The notes under the pieces were generated by a model. The model worked only from the letters and a program-made list of their open reading frames with translations, did not search any database and had not been told where the DNA came from. Of a stretch of DNA of 64,000 bases, positions 19,199-27,969 are shown piece by piece. Location: positions 1,302,001 to 1,366,000 of the forward strand of contig NZ_CP130943.1 in the NCBI RefSeq assembly GCF_030656875.1. Reading direction: 5' to 3'. The position numbers were made by a program, and so were the translations under genes. Every line of letters begins with the position of its first letter. The stretch's first letter is position 1. This DNA comes from Prescottella sp. R16 (GTDB lineage Bacteria > Actinomycetota > Actinomycetes > Mycobacteriales > Mycobacteriaceae).

Positions 19199-20464
19199 AT
19201 GGCTGCCACACCCATCCTGGCAACCGACGGCCAGCGTCGACTCGAATCGCTCGCGCGTGAGATTCTGCGGACCGATGAAATGCTCGACGAGATCGCCGGC
19301 GTCGAGGCGCTCTACTCCCGAGACCCTCTGGGCGCTACCGCTACCGGGGCCGCGACGATCCCCCGTGCCGCCCATTCGATCGCGGTCGCATCCATCCTCT
19401 ATGCCCTGAGCGAGGACCCGATCGACCCGGTCCTCCTGTGGGGTGTCACTGCGCCGCACCGGTTCCACGGGCTCGAGCTCCCCCGCTCGGGGTTCGGCAT
19501 CGAGAACCCTGACAACGTCTACCGGAAAGCGACGGTGTCCGGAGACCACCGTTACGAGATCCGCGGATCGTTCGGGCCGGAGAGGGTCGTGGAGCTCCAC
19601 TTCGAGACGCGTGACTCCGTCCCCGGCATGACGGTGATGGCTGCGGAGGGAGGACTTCAGCAGGCGACCCTGCGGAGTGACGCCATCGTCACCGACGCCG
19701 ACGGCAACTTCACGATCACGATCGACGCGAGCGAATCGGCCGAGGCCACGAACCATCTGACCATTCCCGCGGGAAGGACCAGTTTCCTGATCGTTCGGGA
19801 CCTGCTGGGCGACTGGGAGTCCGAGCTGCCGTCGCGACTGGAGATCGTCCGCCTCGACGCTACGGAGGAGACGGGGCAGGCGGACGTGCCGCGACTGGCC
19901 AAGCGCTCCGCCGAGATTCTCCGAACGATCGCGCCGTTCTGGCTCGATTACTTCAACCAGTACAGCTACGGCGCTCGTCCCCGCAATACGGTCCCGGCTC
20001 CCCGCGTCCGCCCCGGCAACCGCGGGATGTCCACCGGTGGCCATTTCGCGCTGGAGGACGACGAGGCCCTCGTGGTCACATTGGACGGTCTCGGGGCCGA
20101 GTACCTCGGTATCCAGCTCGCCGATCCATGGGGTGTCGCCTACGAATACGTCCACCGCACGAGCAGTCTCAACACGACCCAAGCCCACCCGAACGCCGAC
20201 GGCACCTACACCTTCGTCATCTCGCGGGACGATCCGGGCGTGTACAACTGGCTCGACACCGACGGTCACTCGGCCGGTCTGGTCGCGGTGCGCTGGCAGT
20301 CCGCCGCCGATCCCCGGCCCGATGCCGCCGTCCGCGAAAGCGTCGTCGTCCGGTTCGCCGATCTCGCTGGTCACCTGCCGGAGGAGACCCTTCGGGTGTC
20401 GGCAGTGGAGCGGGATCTGCAACGGGCGAGCCGAGCCGGTCAGTTCCACCGCCGGTACACCTGA
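19199..20464 (+). CDS. DUF1214-type protein B
   Basis: 421 residues from ATG 19199 with AAGGAG nine bases upstream, 30 bases after the previous stop. The C-terminal region contains VHRTSSLNTTQAHPNADGTY and DPGVYNWLDTDGHSAGLVAV, close to the DUF1214 consensus. The N-terminal 150 residues are not recognised. It is a paralog of the upstream gene with a longer N-terminus. The operon binding protein-DUF1214-DUF1214 followed by an IclR regulator suggests uptake and processing of one compound. The chemical step is unknown. Confidence 0.7.
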   Translation: MAATPILATDGQRRLESLAREILRTDEMLDEIAGVEALYSRDPLGATATGAATIPRAAHSIAVASILYALSEDPIDPVLLWGVTAPHRFHGLELPRSGFGIENPDNVYRKATVSGDHRYEIRGSFGPERVVELHFETRDSVPGMTVMAAEGGLQQATLRSDAIVTDADGNFTITIDASESAEATNHLTIPAGRTSFLIVRDLLGDWESELPSRLEIVRLDATEETGQADVPRLAKRSAEILRTIAPFWLDYFNQYSYGARPRNTVPAPRVRPGNRGMSTGGHFALEDDEALVVTLDGLGAEYLGIQLADPWGVAYEYVHRTSSLNTTQAHPNADGTYTFVISRDDPGVYNWLDTDGHSAGLVAVRWQSAADPRPDAAVRESVVVRFADLAGHLPEETLRVSAVERDLQRASRAGQFHRRYT

Positions 20465-20479
20465 TCACGAGCCGCGATC

Positions 20480-20523
20480 GTCGACACGCGCCCCCGGAAT
20501 CTCGTTCCGGGGCGCGTGTCGAC
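20480..20523 (+). terminator. Terminator after DUF1214 operon
   Basis: A long stem begins GTCGACACGCGCCCC and closes with GGGGCGCGTGTCGAC, with a GGAA/TTCC inner part and a single bulged C. It starts 15 bases after the stop. Confidence 0.7.
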
Positions 20524-20576
20524 GTACTTCCTCTCTGCCCCAAAGATTGTCGGGTTTTCGTACTGTCGTGTCGCTT

Positions 20577-20600
20577 GACAGTAGACGGTCGTCTACTGTC
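20577..20600. promoter_or_regulatory. Perfect operator upstream of the IclR gene
   Basis: 10-bp arms GACAGTAGAC and GTCTACTGTC around GGTC, 75 bases before the IclR start. TTGACA (a good -35) at 20575-20580 overlaps the left arm, so binding would block transcription. Autoregulation by the IclR protein is the simplest reading. Confidence 0.7.
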
Positions 20601-20674
20601 CAATTCGAGTGAGCCGGATCGAGTTACCTGTGCGGAAAATCCGGTCGGCCTCCGGGACGTCGAAAGGCGAGAAG

Positions 20675-21499
20675 ATGAATCGAGCAGGGTGTGCCGCCGG
20701 TGTCGCGACGCTGGAGAATGTTCGGGAACGTGAGCCTTCGAACGAGCACGCATCCGCAGTCGGTATGGTTGCTCGCCTCACTCGCATTCTCGATGCTTTC
20801 GACGCTCCACAGACCGTGCTGAGTCTCGACGACCTCACCAGCCACACGGGTCTGCCGTCGTCCACGACACATCGCATCGTCGTCCAGTTGACGAGGTCTG
20901 CTTGGCTCCAACGTCTCTCGGACGGCGGGTACCGGCTCGGGGCGAGAGCGTTCCGATTCCGCGGCAGTCATTCTTCGAGCCATGAGGAGCTGCGCAAAAT
21001 CGCCGTCGAGGCCGTGCGCGCACTGTCTCTCGGCTCCGGCCTGGTCGCGCACCTGGCGGTGCTCGACGGCCCGGACGTGCTGGTCCTGGACAAGATCGGC
21101 GGTCCGGCTGCAGCGCTCGTGCCGTCCCGCGTCGGTGGACGTCATGCACCGCACATCAGCACCTGCGGGCGTGCGATGCTCGCGATGCTTCCTCCGGAAA
21201 CGGTCGACGACATGACCGAAGGGCGTGCTTTCGGGAGGGGCTCCGTATGGACCCCGGGAACGTTCTACCAGGAACTCGATCGCGTCCGACGGAGACGAGG
21301 GATCGCGATCGACGAGACCGGTGAGAATACGCGGGGAATAGCCTCGGTCGCAGGAAGCTTCGGCATCCCAGGTCTTCCCCGGGCATCGATCTCCGTGTGT
21401 CTGGGACGCCCCACCGACGCCCTGCGCGTCGTACCGCAGCTCTCGGCGGCGATCCGCGCGATCGAGCGGGCCGCAGAGGCGCATTCGGTTCCGCGGTAG
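20675..21499 (+). CDS. IclR-family transcriptional regulator
   Basis: 274 residues from ATG 20675, preceded by AAAGGCGAGAAG; an upstream GTG at 20609 lacks a good site. The winged helix is residues about 25-85 (TRILDAFDAPQTVLSLDDLT and LPSSTTHRIVVQL). The effector domain has HISTCGRAMLAMLPPE and RGIAIDETGENTRGIASVAG, both typical of IclR. IclR proteins bind small aromatic or organic acids and usually repress or activate the adjacent operon. The adjacent targets are the binding-protein/DUF1214 operon and itself. The ligand is unknown. Confidence 0.92.
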   Translation: MNRAGCAAGVATLENVREREPSNEHASAVGMVARLTRILDAFDAPQTVLSLDDLTSHTGLPSSTTHRIVVQLTRSAWLQRLSDGGYRLGARAFRFRGSHSSSHEELRKIAVEAVRALSLGSGLVAHLAVLDGPDVLVLDKIGGPAAALVPSRVGGRHAPHISTCGRAMLAMLPPETVDDMTEGRAFGRGSVWTPGTFYQELDRVRRRRGIAIDETGENTRGIASVAGSFGIPGLPRASISVCLGRPTDALRVVPQLSAAIRAIERAAEAHSVPR

Positions 21500-21536
21500 C
21501 GAGCCGGTGGGCACGACGGTGCCGCACCGGCTCGCT
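21498..21536. terminator. Bidirectional terminator
   Basis: 12-bp arms AGCGAGCCGGTG and CACCGGCTCGCT with a nested GGCAC/GTGCC stem lie between the convergent IclR and FAD-dehydrogenase genes. Confidence 0.75.
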
Positions 21537-21550
21537 GCTACCTTCGGGTG

Positions 21551-23032
21551 TCAGCCGCGCGCCGCGCTGATCCCTGCGCGACGCCCGAAGAAGCTGCCGT
21601 CGCCGAGCGACGTGCCCGACGCGTAACCCCACGCGCACACGCCGGACGTACAGCGGCCGGCGGCGAACAGACCGGGAATGGGTTCGCCGGACACGTGCAG
21701 GACCTCGGAGTCGACGTTGGTACGCAGGCCGCCGAGAGTGAAGCCGGCGGTGAAGTTCCGCAGATCCAGTGCCGCGATCGGCGACCCGATCGGCTCGACC
21801 CACTCCGGCTTCTTGCCGAGCACCGGATCCTCGCCGTTCGCGGCGTGCCGGTTGTAGACATCGACGGTGGCCTGCAGGGTGCCCTCCGGCAGTCCCATCT
21901 CGGCTTCGAGTTCCTCGACGGTCTCGGCGACCCACTTGGGCTGGAACCGGAAGAACGGTGTCGACGTCGGCGTGGTCTTCGCCTCCTCGTACGCGGCCTC
22001 GTCGATGATCAGGTACGCCTGATTGTCGTTCTGCAGCAACGTGAGCTGACCGATCCGGCCCGGGTAGGTGTCCTCGTTGACGTACCGCTGGCCGCGGCCG
22101 TTGACGAGGATGCCGCGCACCATCATCTGCGGATCACCGAAGAACGCGACCTCGGTGGCGTCCATGTGTGCCAGGTCTGCGCCGAGGGCCTGCGCCATCC
22201 GGATCGCACGGCCGTCATGCTCCTCGATCGCGGCACCGGGACGGCCGATCAGCCGCGGCGCGAACGACGCGACCATGTCCTTGTTGTACGCGAAACTGCC
22301 GGTCGCCAGCACGACGCCCTTGCGCGCGCGGACGGTGACGTCCTTGCCGTACTGCTTCGCGGCCACCCCCACCACCCGGCCGGTGTCGTCGGTGACCAGC
22401 GTCTGCACTCGCACGTCGTACTCGGCGCGCACCCCCAGCTGCTCGGCCGTCTCAACCAGCGGCTTCATGAGCATGTAGCCGCCGCCGCGCTCACCGATCT
22501 TCTTGTCCGCCATCTGTGGGATGTGGCCGCGCGGTGCCGGGGTGGCGATCGTGTTGAACGGGGCGGCGTTCTCGCCGCCGGAGTACATGAGGCCGTCGTC
22601 GAACGGGGTCTCCCACCCGGGCTGAGCGTAGAAACTCTCCTTGAACGGCACCCCGTTGTCGACCAGCCAGTTGAAGTGGTCGACGCTGCCCTCGCAGTAC
22701 TCGGTGATCTTGGCTTCGTCGGCGCCCGGGCCGAGGGCCGTCATCATGAAGGCCTTCATGTTCTCGGGGGTGTCGTCGAAGCCGAGGGTCTTCTGCAGTG
22801 GGGTGCCGCCACCCATGTAGATGAAACCGCCGGACAGCGACGCCGCCCCGCCCCAGCCGCCCGTGCGTTCGAGGACCAGCACGTCGGCGCCGGCTCGGGC
22901 CGCCTCGATCGCCGCGCACACTCCGGCGATGCCGTAGCCGGCGATCACGACGTCCGCCTCGAAGTTCCAGGTGTCGATGCTCTCGGCGGACAGGGGGCGG
23001 ACGGGAGCGGCTCCGGAGGTCGGCTCGGCCAT
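21551..23032 (-). CDS. FAD-binding dehydrogenase, 3-ketosteroid dehydrogenase-like (Rv0785-type)
   Basis: 493 residues from ATG 23032 with AAAGGA nine bases upstream. The N-terminal dinucleotide motif is VVIAGYGIAGVCAAIEAARA with ERTGGWGGAASLSGGF, and the C-terminal FAD contact is GLFAAGRCTSGVCAWGYASG. It belongs to the flavocytochrome c/KstD superfamily and resembles M. tuberculosis Rv0785. It likely oxidises or reduces a C=C bond in a cyclic substrate. True KstD catalytic Tyr residues cannot be confirmed by eye. A KstR-like box lies 27 bases upstream, supporting steroid-linked control. A partial copy sits at 16.1-16.3 kb. Confidence 0.85.
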   Translation of the reverse strand: MAEPTSGAAPVRPLSAESIDTWNFEADVVIAGYGIAGVCAAIEAARAGADVLVLERTGGWGGAASLSGGFIYMGGGTPLQKTLGFDDTPENMKAFMMTALGPGADEAKITEYCEGSVDHFNWLVDNGVPFKESFYAQPGWETPFDDGLMYSGGENAAPFNTIATPAPRGHIPQMADKKIGERGGGYMLMKPLVETAEQLGVRAEYDVRVQTLVTDDTGRVVGVAAKQYGKDVTVRARKGVVLATGSFAYNKDMVASFAPRLIGRPGAAIEEHDGRAIRMAQALGADLAHMDATEVAFFGDPQMMVRGILVNGRGQRYVNEDTYPGRIGQLTLLQNDNQAYLIIDEAAYEEAKTTPTSTPFFRFQPKWVAETVEELEAEMGLPEGTLQATVDVYNRHAANGEDPVLGKKPEWVEPIGSPIAALDLRNFTAGFTLGGLRTNVDSEVLHVSGEPIPGLFAAGRCTSGVCAWGYASGTSLGDGSFFGRRAGISAARG

Positions 23033-23058
23033 GGGGGAATCCTTTCGACGCACAGCAG

Positions 23059-23074
23059 ATAGAACGTGTTCTAT
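23059..23074. promoter_or_regulatory. KstR-like operator
   Basis: ATAGAACGTGTTCTAT is a perfect palindrome and its core TAGAACGTGTTCTA fits the published KstR consensus TnnAACnnGTTnnA at every fixed base. It lies just upstream of the FAD-dehydrogenase start and includes the TAG stop of the preceding gene. Confidence 0.75.
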
Positions 23075-23550
23075 TTATCAGTATCCGTCTTCCGGGTCGA
23101 TGTCACGCCCGAATCGCCGGACTGCTCGGCGTGCTGTGCAGCCGCGGCTGCCTTGGCGGCCTTCCGGCGCTCGGCCTTCACCGTGATCAGCGCATTGTTC
23201 AGACCCGTGCCGAGCGGCCAGCCCACGTAGTGACACAGGAAGATCGCGGCCTCCTCGACCTGCTGCTCGGTGAGCTCCTCGTTCTTCAGGGCTGCGCCGA
23301 TCTGGATCTTCGCGATGTCCGACTGGCCCTGCGCGGCGATCGCGCCGAGCAGCAGCAGACGCCGGTCCCGCAGGCTCAGGCCGGTCCGGGTCCAGATGTC
23401 GGCGAACAGGTGGTCGGCGGTGACCGCGAAGAAATCGCCCGGCACGTCCGCGGGCATCTCCCAGCCGTACACCTGGTTCATCATCGCCACCCCGCGCTCA
23501 CGCTCGGGCGTGATGGGGAGGCTGTTGTCCGGGGAACCGTTGTCGCTCAT
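23071..23550 (-). CDS. Carboxymuconolactone decarboxylase-family protein (Rv0771-like)
   Basis: 159 residues from ATG 23550, overlapping the upstream dehydrogenase by four bases. The region SLRDRRLLLLGAIAAQGQSD and AIFLCHYVGWPLGTGLNNA is the CMD fold; the AhpD CxxC pair is absent, so it is closer to decarboxylase-type than peroxidase-type. The C-terminus is an Ala/Lys-rich tail. In M. tuberculosis the matching gene is Rv0771, annotated as possible 4-carboxymuconolactone decarboxylase. The true substrate in this cluster is unknown. Confidence 0.87.
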   Translation of the reverse strand: MSDNGSPDNSLPITPERERGVAMMNQVYGWEMPADVPGDFFAVTADHLFADIWTRTGLSLRDRRLLLLGAIAAQGQSDIAKIQIGAALKNEELTEQQVEEAAIFLCHYVGWPLGTGLNNALITVKAERRKAAKAAAAAQHAEQSGDSGVTSTRKTDTDK

Positions 23551-24440
23551 GCGTTCTCCTTGGTAGAGGTGGACGAGATCTCGCCGGGGCCGACACCGAG
23601 ACCGTCACCGAGACCGGAGAGTGCCCGCAGCGCGAGCGGCAGGTCGACACCGAGTCGGTCGCCCAGATCGAGTGCGAGCGTCAGATCCTTCTCCCCGAGG
23701 TCGCGTACGTGCGACAGGATCGGCAGCCACGGATCGTCGTCGACGACCGCGGCGGTGGTGTCCCGCAACATGATCGCGCCGGCGCCACCGGTGATCGCGT
23801 CGGTGTGCCGTACCACCTTCCCGAGCGCACGGATGTCGAGCCCCGCAGCCTCGGCGAGACGCTGCGCCTCCGACGCCGCCGTGAACGACACGAAATGCAA
23901 CAGATTGCGCGCCAACTTCATCCGCGTGCCAGCGCCGACCGGGCCCGCGTGCACGACGAGATCCGCGAAGTATCCGAACGGTTCCCGCACGGCGGCGAAC
24001 GCGTCGTCGCTGCCACCGACCATGACCGCGAGCCGGCCCTGCCGCGCACCGGGAGCGCCGCCGCTGACCGGAGCATCGACCAGTTCGACGCCCTTCGCCC
24101 GACAGATCTCGGCCAGTTCGGTCGCCGTCTCGTCGCTGATCGTCGAGTGCACCGCGATCACGGTGCCCGGGCGGGCCGTCGCCAGAATTCCGTCGGTGCC
24201 CGTGACGACGTCGCGCACCTGGAGGTCGTCGAGAACGGTCACCGAGATCACCGACGCCTGGGCGGCGACATCGGCCGGGACGGACGCTGCGACGGCACCC
24301 GACTCGAGCAGCGGTGCGACGGCCTCGGGTCGGGCGTCGCACACGACGAGCGCGGCGGGTCGGTCGAGGAGACGCGTCGCCATCGGTGCCCCCATGTTGC
24401 CGAGCCCGATGTAACCGACGGTGGGGAGCGGCGTGCTCAC
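23547..24440 (-). CDS. NAD(P)-dependent beta-hydroxyacid dehydrogenase (Rv0770-like)
   Basis: 297 residues from GTG 24440, overlapping the SDR stop (GTGA). The motif VGYIGLGNMGAPMATRLLD is the Rossmann start of the 3-hydroxyisobutyrate/6-phosphogluconate dehydrogenase family, DAPVSGGAPGARQGRLAVMV is the substrate-binding signature, and KLARNLLHF contains the catalytic Lys. It oxidises a beta-hydroxyacid. The order aldehyde dehydrogenase-SDR-this gene-CMD equals Rv0768-Rv0769-Rv0770-Rv0771 in M. tuberculosis. The gene is translationally coupled on both sides. Confidence 0.9.
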   Translation of the reverse strand: MSTPLPTVGYIGLGNMGAPMATRLLDRPAALVVCDARPEAVAPLLESGAVAASVPADVAAQASVISVTVLDDLQVRDVVTGTDGILATARPGTVIAVHSTISDETATELAEICRAKGVELVDAPVSGGAPGARQGRLAVMVGGSDDAFAAVREPFGYFADLVVHAGPVGAGTRMKLARNLLHFVSFTAASEAQRLAEAAGLDIRALGKVVRHTDAITGGAGAIMLRDTTAAVVDDDPWLPILSHVRDLGEKDLTLALDLGDRLGVDLPLALRALSGLGDGLGVGPGEISSTSTKENA

Positions 24441-25186
24441 GACCGGACCACCTGTCCGCCGTCGACGTTGAAGATCTGGCCGGTGATCCACTTTGCCTCG
24501 TCCGACAGCAGGAACAGGCACAGTCCGGTGAGGTCCTCGGTGGTACCCATGCGTTGCAACGGGATTCGTTCGACCAGTGCGGCGACGACGGCCTGTGGGG
24601 TGGACGTGCGGGTGGCCTCGGTGTCGATGGGGCCGGGGGCGATCGCGTTGATCCGCACGTTCGACCAGCCCAGCTCGGTGGCGAGCTGCTGGGTGAGGCT
24701 GTTGATGCCGGCCTTCGCGAGCCCGTAGTAGTTGGAGTACATCCAGGCCGCGGTGGACGACTGGTTGACGATCGATCCGCCGTTCTCGCGCAGGTGCGGC
24801 ACCACGGCGCGACACACGTTGAGAGCGCCGTCGAGGTTCACGCTCATGAACTTCTTGTAGTAGTCCCATGGCACCGTGAGCAGCGAGTCGATCTTCATGC
24901 CGCCGTAGATCGCGGCGTTGTTGACCAGGTGCTGCATGCTGCCGAACCGGTCGAGGGTGAACGTGGCCAGGTCGAGTGCCGAATCCGGCTCGGCCACGTC
25001 CACTTCCTTGAACGCGGCGGAGCCGCCGTCGGCGGTGATGCGTTCGGCCGCCTGTTTGCCGAGTTCGGTGTTCAGGTCGGCCACCACCACATTCGCGCCC
25101 TCGGCTGCGAGCGCGCGGGCATACCCCTCGCCGATGCCCTGTGCTGCGCCGGTGACGATCGCGGTGCGTCCGTCGAAACGTCCCAT
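24437..25186 (-). CDS. Short-chain dehydrogenase/reductase (Rv0769-like)
   Basis: 249 residues from an ATG at about 25186. The cofactor motif is [16 protein letters not shown] with Asp in VVVADLN (NAD preference), then NNAAIYGG. The catalytic Ser is in NQSSTAAW, and the active Tyr and Lys are in SNYYGLAKAG. A classical SDR that oxidises a secondary alcohol or reduces a ketone. It is the second gene of a four-gene catabolic operon after aldehyde dehydrogenase. By synteny it corresponds to M. tuberculosis Rv0769. Confidence 0.93.
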   Translation of the reverse strand: MGRFDGRTAIVTGAAQGIGEGYARALAAEGANVVVADLNTELGKQAAERITADGGSAAFKEVDVAEPDSALDLATFTLDRFGSMQHLVNNAAIYGGMKIDSLLTVPWDYYKKFMSVNLDGALNVCRAVVPHLRENGGSIVNQSSTAAWMYSNYYGLAKAGINSLTQQLATELGWSNVRINAIAPGPIDTEATRTSTPQAVVAALVERIPLQRMGTTEDLTGLCLFLLSDEAKWITGQIFNVDGGQVVRS

Positions 25187-25212
25187 CTCGTGTGTCTCCC
25201 TTGTGGTCTCGG

Positions 25213-26682
25213 CTAGTTCGCTGGTTCCGCGACGAGCTTGGTCTCCAGGTACTCCTCGAATCCGGCCACGCCCATCTCGCGGCCGATGCCGGACTGCTTG
25301 TAGCCCCCGAACGGGGCGTCGGCGGCGTACCAGATGCCGCCGTTGACACCGAGGGTTCCGGTGCGGATACCGTCCACTACCCGCCGTACCCGGTCGGGGT
25401 CGCGGCCCCACACCGACCCGGAGAGCCCGTACGGGGAATCGTTGGCGATGCGGACGGCGTCGTCGTCACCGTCGTGCGGGAGGACCACCAGCACCGGCCC
25501 GAAGATCTCCTCCTGTGCAACCCGCGACGAGTTGTCCAGCCCGGCAATCAAGGTCGGCTCGACGAAGAATCCTCGATCGTGCTCGGCGGGACGCCCGCCG
25601 CCGACGACGATCTCGCCGCCCTCGTCGACCGCGAGCCGTAGGTAGCCCTCCACCCGCTCCCGCTGCCTCGCGGAGATCAGGGGTCCGCACACCGTGCCGG
25701 GGGCGGTGGGATCACCGGGACGGATCCCGGACAGGGTGCGGGCCGTGGCCGCGACAGCCTCGTCGTAGCGTGCCCGCGGCACCAGTAGCCGGGTGGTGAT
25801 CGCGCACCCTTGGCCGGCGTGTGTGCACACCGTGAACGCGGCCAGCGCGCAGGCCGCGTCGAGGTCGGCGTCGTCGAGCACGACGAATGCGGACTTGCCG
25901 CCCAGTTCGAGGAACACCTTCTTCAACGATTCGGCGGCGGTTGCCATGACGGCCCGCCCGGTCGCGGTGGAACCGGTGAACGAGATCAGGTCGACGCGGG
26001 GGTCGCGGGCCAACTGCGCACCGAGCCGATGGTCGGTGGACGTGACGATGTTCATCACGCCCGGCGGGATGTCGGTCTCCTCCGCGATCACCGCACCGAC
26101 CAGGGCCGCGCACCACGGCGTGTCGGGGGCCGGTTTGAGGACGACGGTGTTGCCGGCGGCCAGTGCCGGACCGATCTTCGCGAAGTTGATCTGGTGCGGG
26201 AAATTCCACGGGGTGATCGCGCCGACGACGCCGACCGCTTCCTTCAGGACGCGGCGACGGGTGCGGATCCCCATCGGGGATGCCACACCGAGATCGGTTT
26301 CCCACGAATACGATTCGGCGAGGTCGGCAAAATATCCCAGGTCGGTGACCGGGCCCTCGAGCTGTGGGCCCGCGGTCAGTAGGCGCGGCGCCCCGGCCTC
26401 GGCGATGGTGATCTCCCGCAACTCCTCGAGGTGTGAGCGCAGGGCGTCCCGGAGTTGGCGCAGGCACCGTGCCCGGAAAGCGTGGTCGCGGGACCATCCG
26501 GTGTCGTCGAATGCGCGACGCGCTGCCGCGATCGCCGTGTCCATGTCGGTCTCGGTGCCCTCGGCGGCGTACCCGATGCGGTGCTCGGTGGCGGGGTCGA
26601 TCACCTCGAACATGCCACCGGAGCCGGGTACGAGCTTGCCGTCGATCAGGAGTGCGGAACTGTCGGTCGGGCGCAGTGTCAC
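25213..26682 (-). CDS. aldA: NAD-dependent aldehyde dehydrogenase (Rv0768/AldA-like)
   Basis: 489 residues from GTG 26682 with AAAGG nine bases upstream. The catalytic Cys293 is in HAGQGCAITTR and the general base Glu259 is in FLELGGKSAF. The oxyanion Asn is in TPWNFPHQINFAKIGPA, and the NAD site is SFTGSTATGRAVM. It oxidises an aldehyde to the acid. It heads the minus-strand operon and is divergent from the CYP123-like P450 across 81 bases, the same arrangement as cyp123/aldA in M. tuberculosis except that the TetR gene Rv0767c is missing here. Confidence 0.93.
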   Translation of the reverse strand: MTLRPTDSSALLIDGKLVPGSGGMFEVIDPATEHRIGYAAEGTETDMDTAIAAARRAFDDTGWSRDHAFRARCLRQLRDALRSHLEELREITIAEAGAPRLLTAGPQLEGPVTDLGYFADLAESYSWETDLGVASPMGIRTRRRVLKEAVGVVGAITPWNFPHQINFAKIGPALAAGNTVVLKPAPDTPWCAALVGAVIAEETDIPPGVMNIVTSTDHRLGAQLARDPRVDLISFTGSTATGRAVMATAAESLKKVFLELGGKSAFVVLDDADLDAACALAAFTVCTHAGQGCAITTRLLVPRARYDEAVAATARTLSGIRPGDPTAPGTVCGPLISARQRERVEGYLRLAVDEGGEIVVGGGRPAEHDRGFFVEPTLIAGLDNSSRVAQEEIFGPVLVVLPHDGDDDAVRIANDSPYGLSGSVWGRDPDRVRRVVDGIRTGTLGVNGGIWYAADAPFGGYKQSGIGREMGVAGFEEYLETKLVAEPAN

Positions 26683-26731
26683 GGCACGAAACCTTTCTCG
26701 CTGGACAGGTGTCTGGACTATAGTTTGGTCA

Positions 26732-26741
26732 CATTCGAATG
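26732..26741. promoter_or_regulatory. Palindrome CATTCGAATG between aldA and P450
   Basis: A perfect 10-bp palindrome lies in the 81-base divergent promoter region, just downstream of a possible -10 TATAGT at 26719-26724. The same decamer recurs at 29256-29265. It could be a regulator site; the factor is unknown. Confidence 0.4.
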
Positions 26742-26763
26742 GCAACGAGGTTGGAGTGAACCG

Positions 26764-27969
26764 ATGACCGAAGCCCTGATCGACCCGCTGGTCTTCGACC
26801 CGTACGACTACGACCTCCACGAGGACCCCTACCCGGTCTATGCGCGACTGCGCGCCGAATCGCCGATCTATCACAACCCGGAGATCGGGTTCTGGGCGTT
26901 GTCTCGTCACGCCGACGTCCTGCGGGGATTCCGCGATCACACGCGGCTGTCGAGTGCCAACGGCGTCTCGCTGGATCCGGCCGCATACGGGCCGCATGCC
27001 CACCTGGTGATGTCGTTCCTCGCAATGGACGATCCCCGGCATGCGCGCCTGCGCCGGCTGGTGTCCCGCGGATTCACGCCCCGCCGCGTTGCGGAACTCG
27101 AGCCGCGCATCCGGGAACTCACCCGGCGTTATCTCGAACCCGCCCTGGACGCCGGGGAATTCGACTGGGTCACCGAGGTCGCCGGCAAGCTCCCGATGGA
27201 CGTCGTCTCCGAACTGATGGGTGTGCCGTCCGGGGACCGGGCCGAACTGCGCCGGCTCGCCGACCTGGTCGTGCACCGTGAGGAGGGGGTCCTCGACGTG
27301 CCGCAGGCGGCGGTGGAAGCGTCGATCACCTTGATGGGCTACTACAAGGACATGATCGAGCAACGGCGCCGTTCGCGCACCGAGGACCTCACCTCCGCAC
27401 TGCTCGACGCGGAACTCGACGGCGACGCGCTCTCCGATCAGGAGGTGCTCGGGTTCATGTTCCTGATGGTGGTCGCCGGCAACGAGACCACCACCAAACT
27501 GCTCGGCAACGCCGCCTACTGGGGCGGCCGGTTCCCCGGACAGGTCGCCCAGGTACTCGACGAACCGCAGCGCGTACCCGAATGGGTCGAGGAGACACTG
27601 CGTTTCGACACCTCCACACAGGCTCTCGCCCGCACCACCACCGTGGACATCGTGTACCACGGGCAGACGGTGCCGGCGGGGGAGAAGATGCTGCTGCTGC
27701 TCGGGTCCGCCAACCGGGATCCGGCGGTGTTCCCCGACCCGGACGAGTACCGGATCGGCCGGGACTCGACCAACAAGCTCGTCAGTTTCGGTGGCGGCGT
27801 GCACTTCTGCCTCGGTGCGCACCTCGCGCGGCTCGAGGCGAACATCGCACTCGACGAGTTCGCGCAGCGCGTCACCCACTACGAGATCGACGTCGACGCC
27901 GCCGAACGGGTCCACTCGTCGAACGTGCGGGGCTTCGCAGCCCTGCCGATGAAGGTGCAGGTGCGCTGA
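26764..27969 (+). CDS. Cytochrome P450, CYP123-like
   Basis: 401 residues from ATG 26764. The heme-thiolate motif FGGGVHFCLGAHLARLE puts the ligand at Cys349, the I-helix oxygen-binding site is VVAGNETTTK, the K-helix is EETLRFD, and the C-terminal VHSSNVRGFAALPMKV is close to what I recall of M. tuberculosis CYP123 (Rv0766c). The N-terminal FDPYDYDLHEDPYPVY also matches that group. A soluble monooxygenase that needs ferredoxin and reductase; no ferredoxin gene is adjacent, unlike the mycobacterial cyp51 locus. The substrate is unknown. Translationally coupled to the next SDR. Confidence 0.9.
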   Translation: MTEALIDPLVFDPYDYDLHEDPYPVYARLRAESPIYHNPEIGFWALSRHADVLRGFRDHTRLSSANGVSLDPAAYGPHAHLVMSFLAMDDPRHARLRRLVSRGFTPRRVAELEPRIRELTRRYLEPALDAGEFDWVTEVAGKLPMDVVSELMGVPSGDRAELRRLADLVVHREEGVLDVPQAAVEASITLMGYYKDMIEQRRRSRTEDLTSALLDAELDGDALSDQEVLGFMFLMVVAGNETTTKLLGNAAYWGGRFPGQVAQVLDEPQRVPEWVEETLRFDTSTQALARTTTVDIVYHGQTVPAGEKMLLLLGSANRDPAVFPDPDEYRIGRDSTNKLVSFGGGVHFCLGAHLARLEANIALDEFAQRVTHYEIDVDAAERVHSSNVRGFAALPMKVQVR

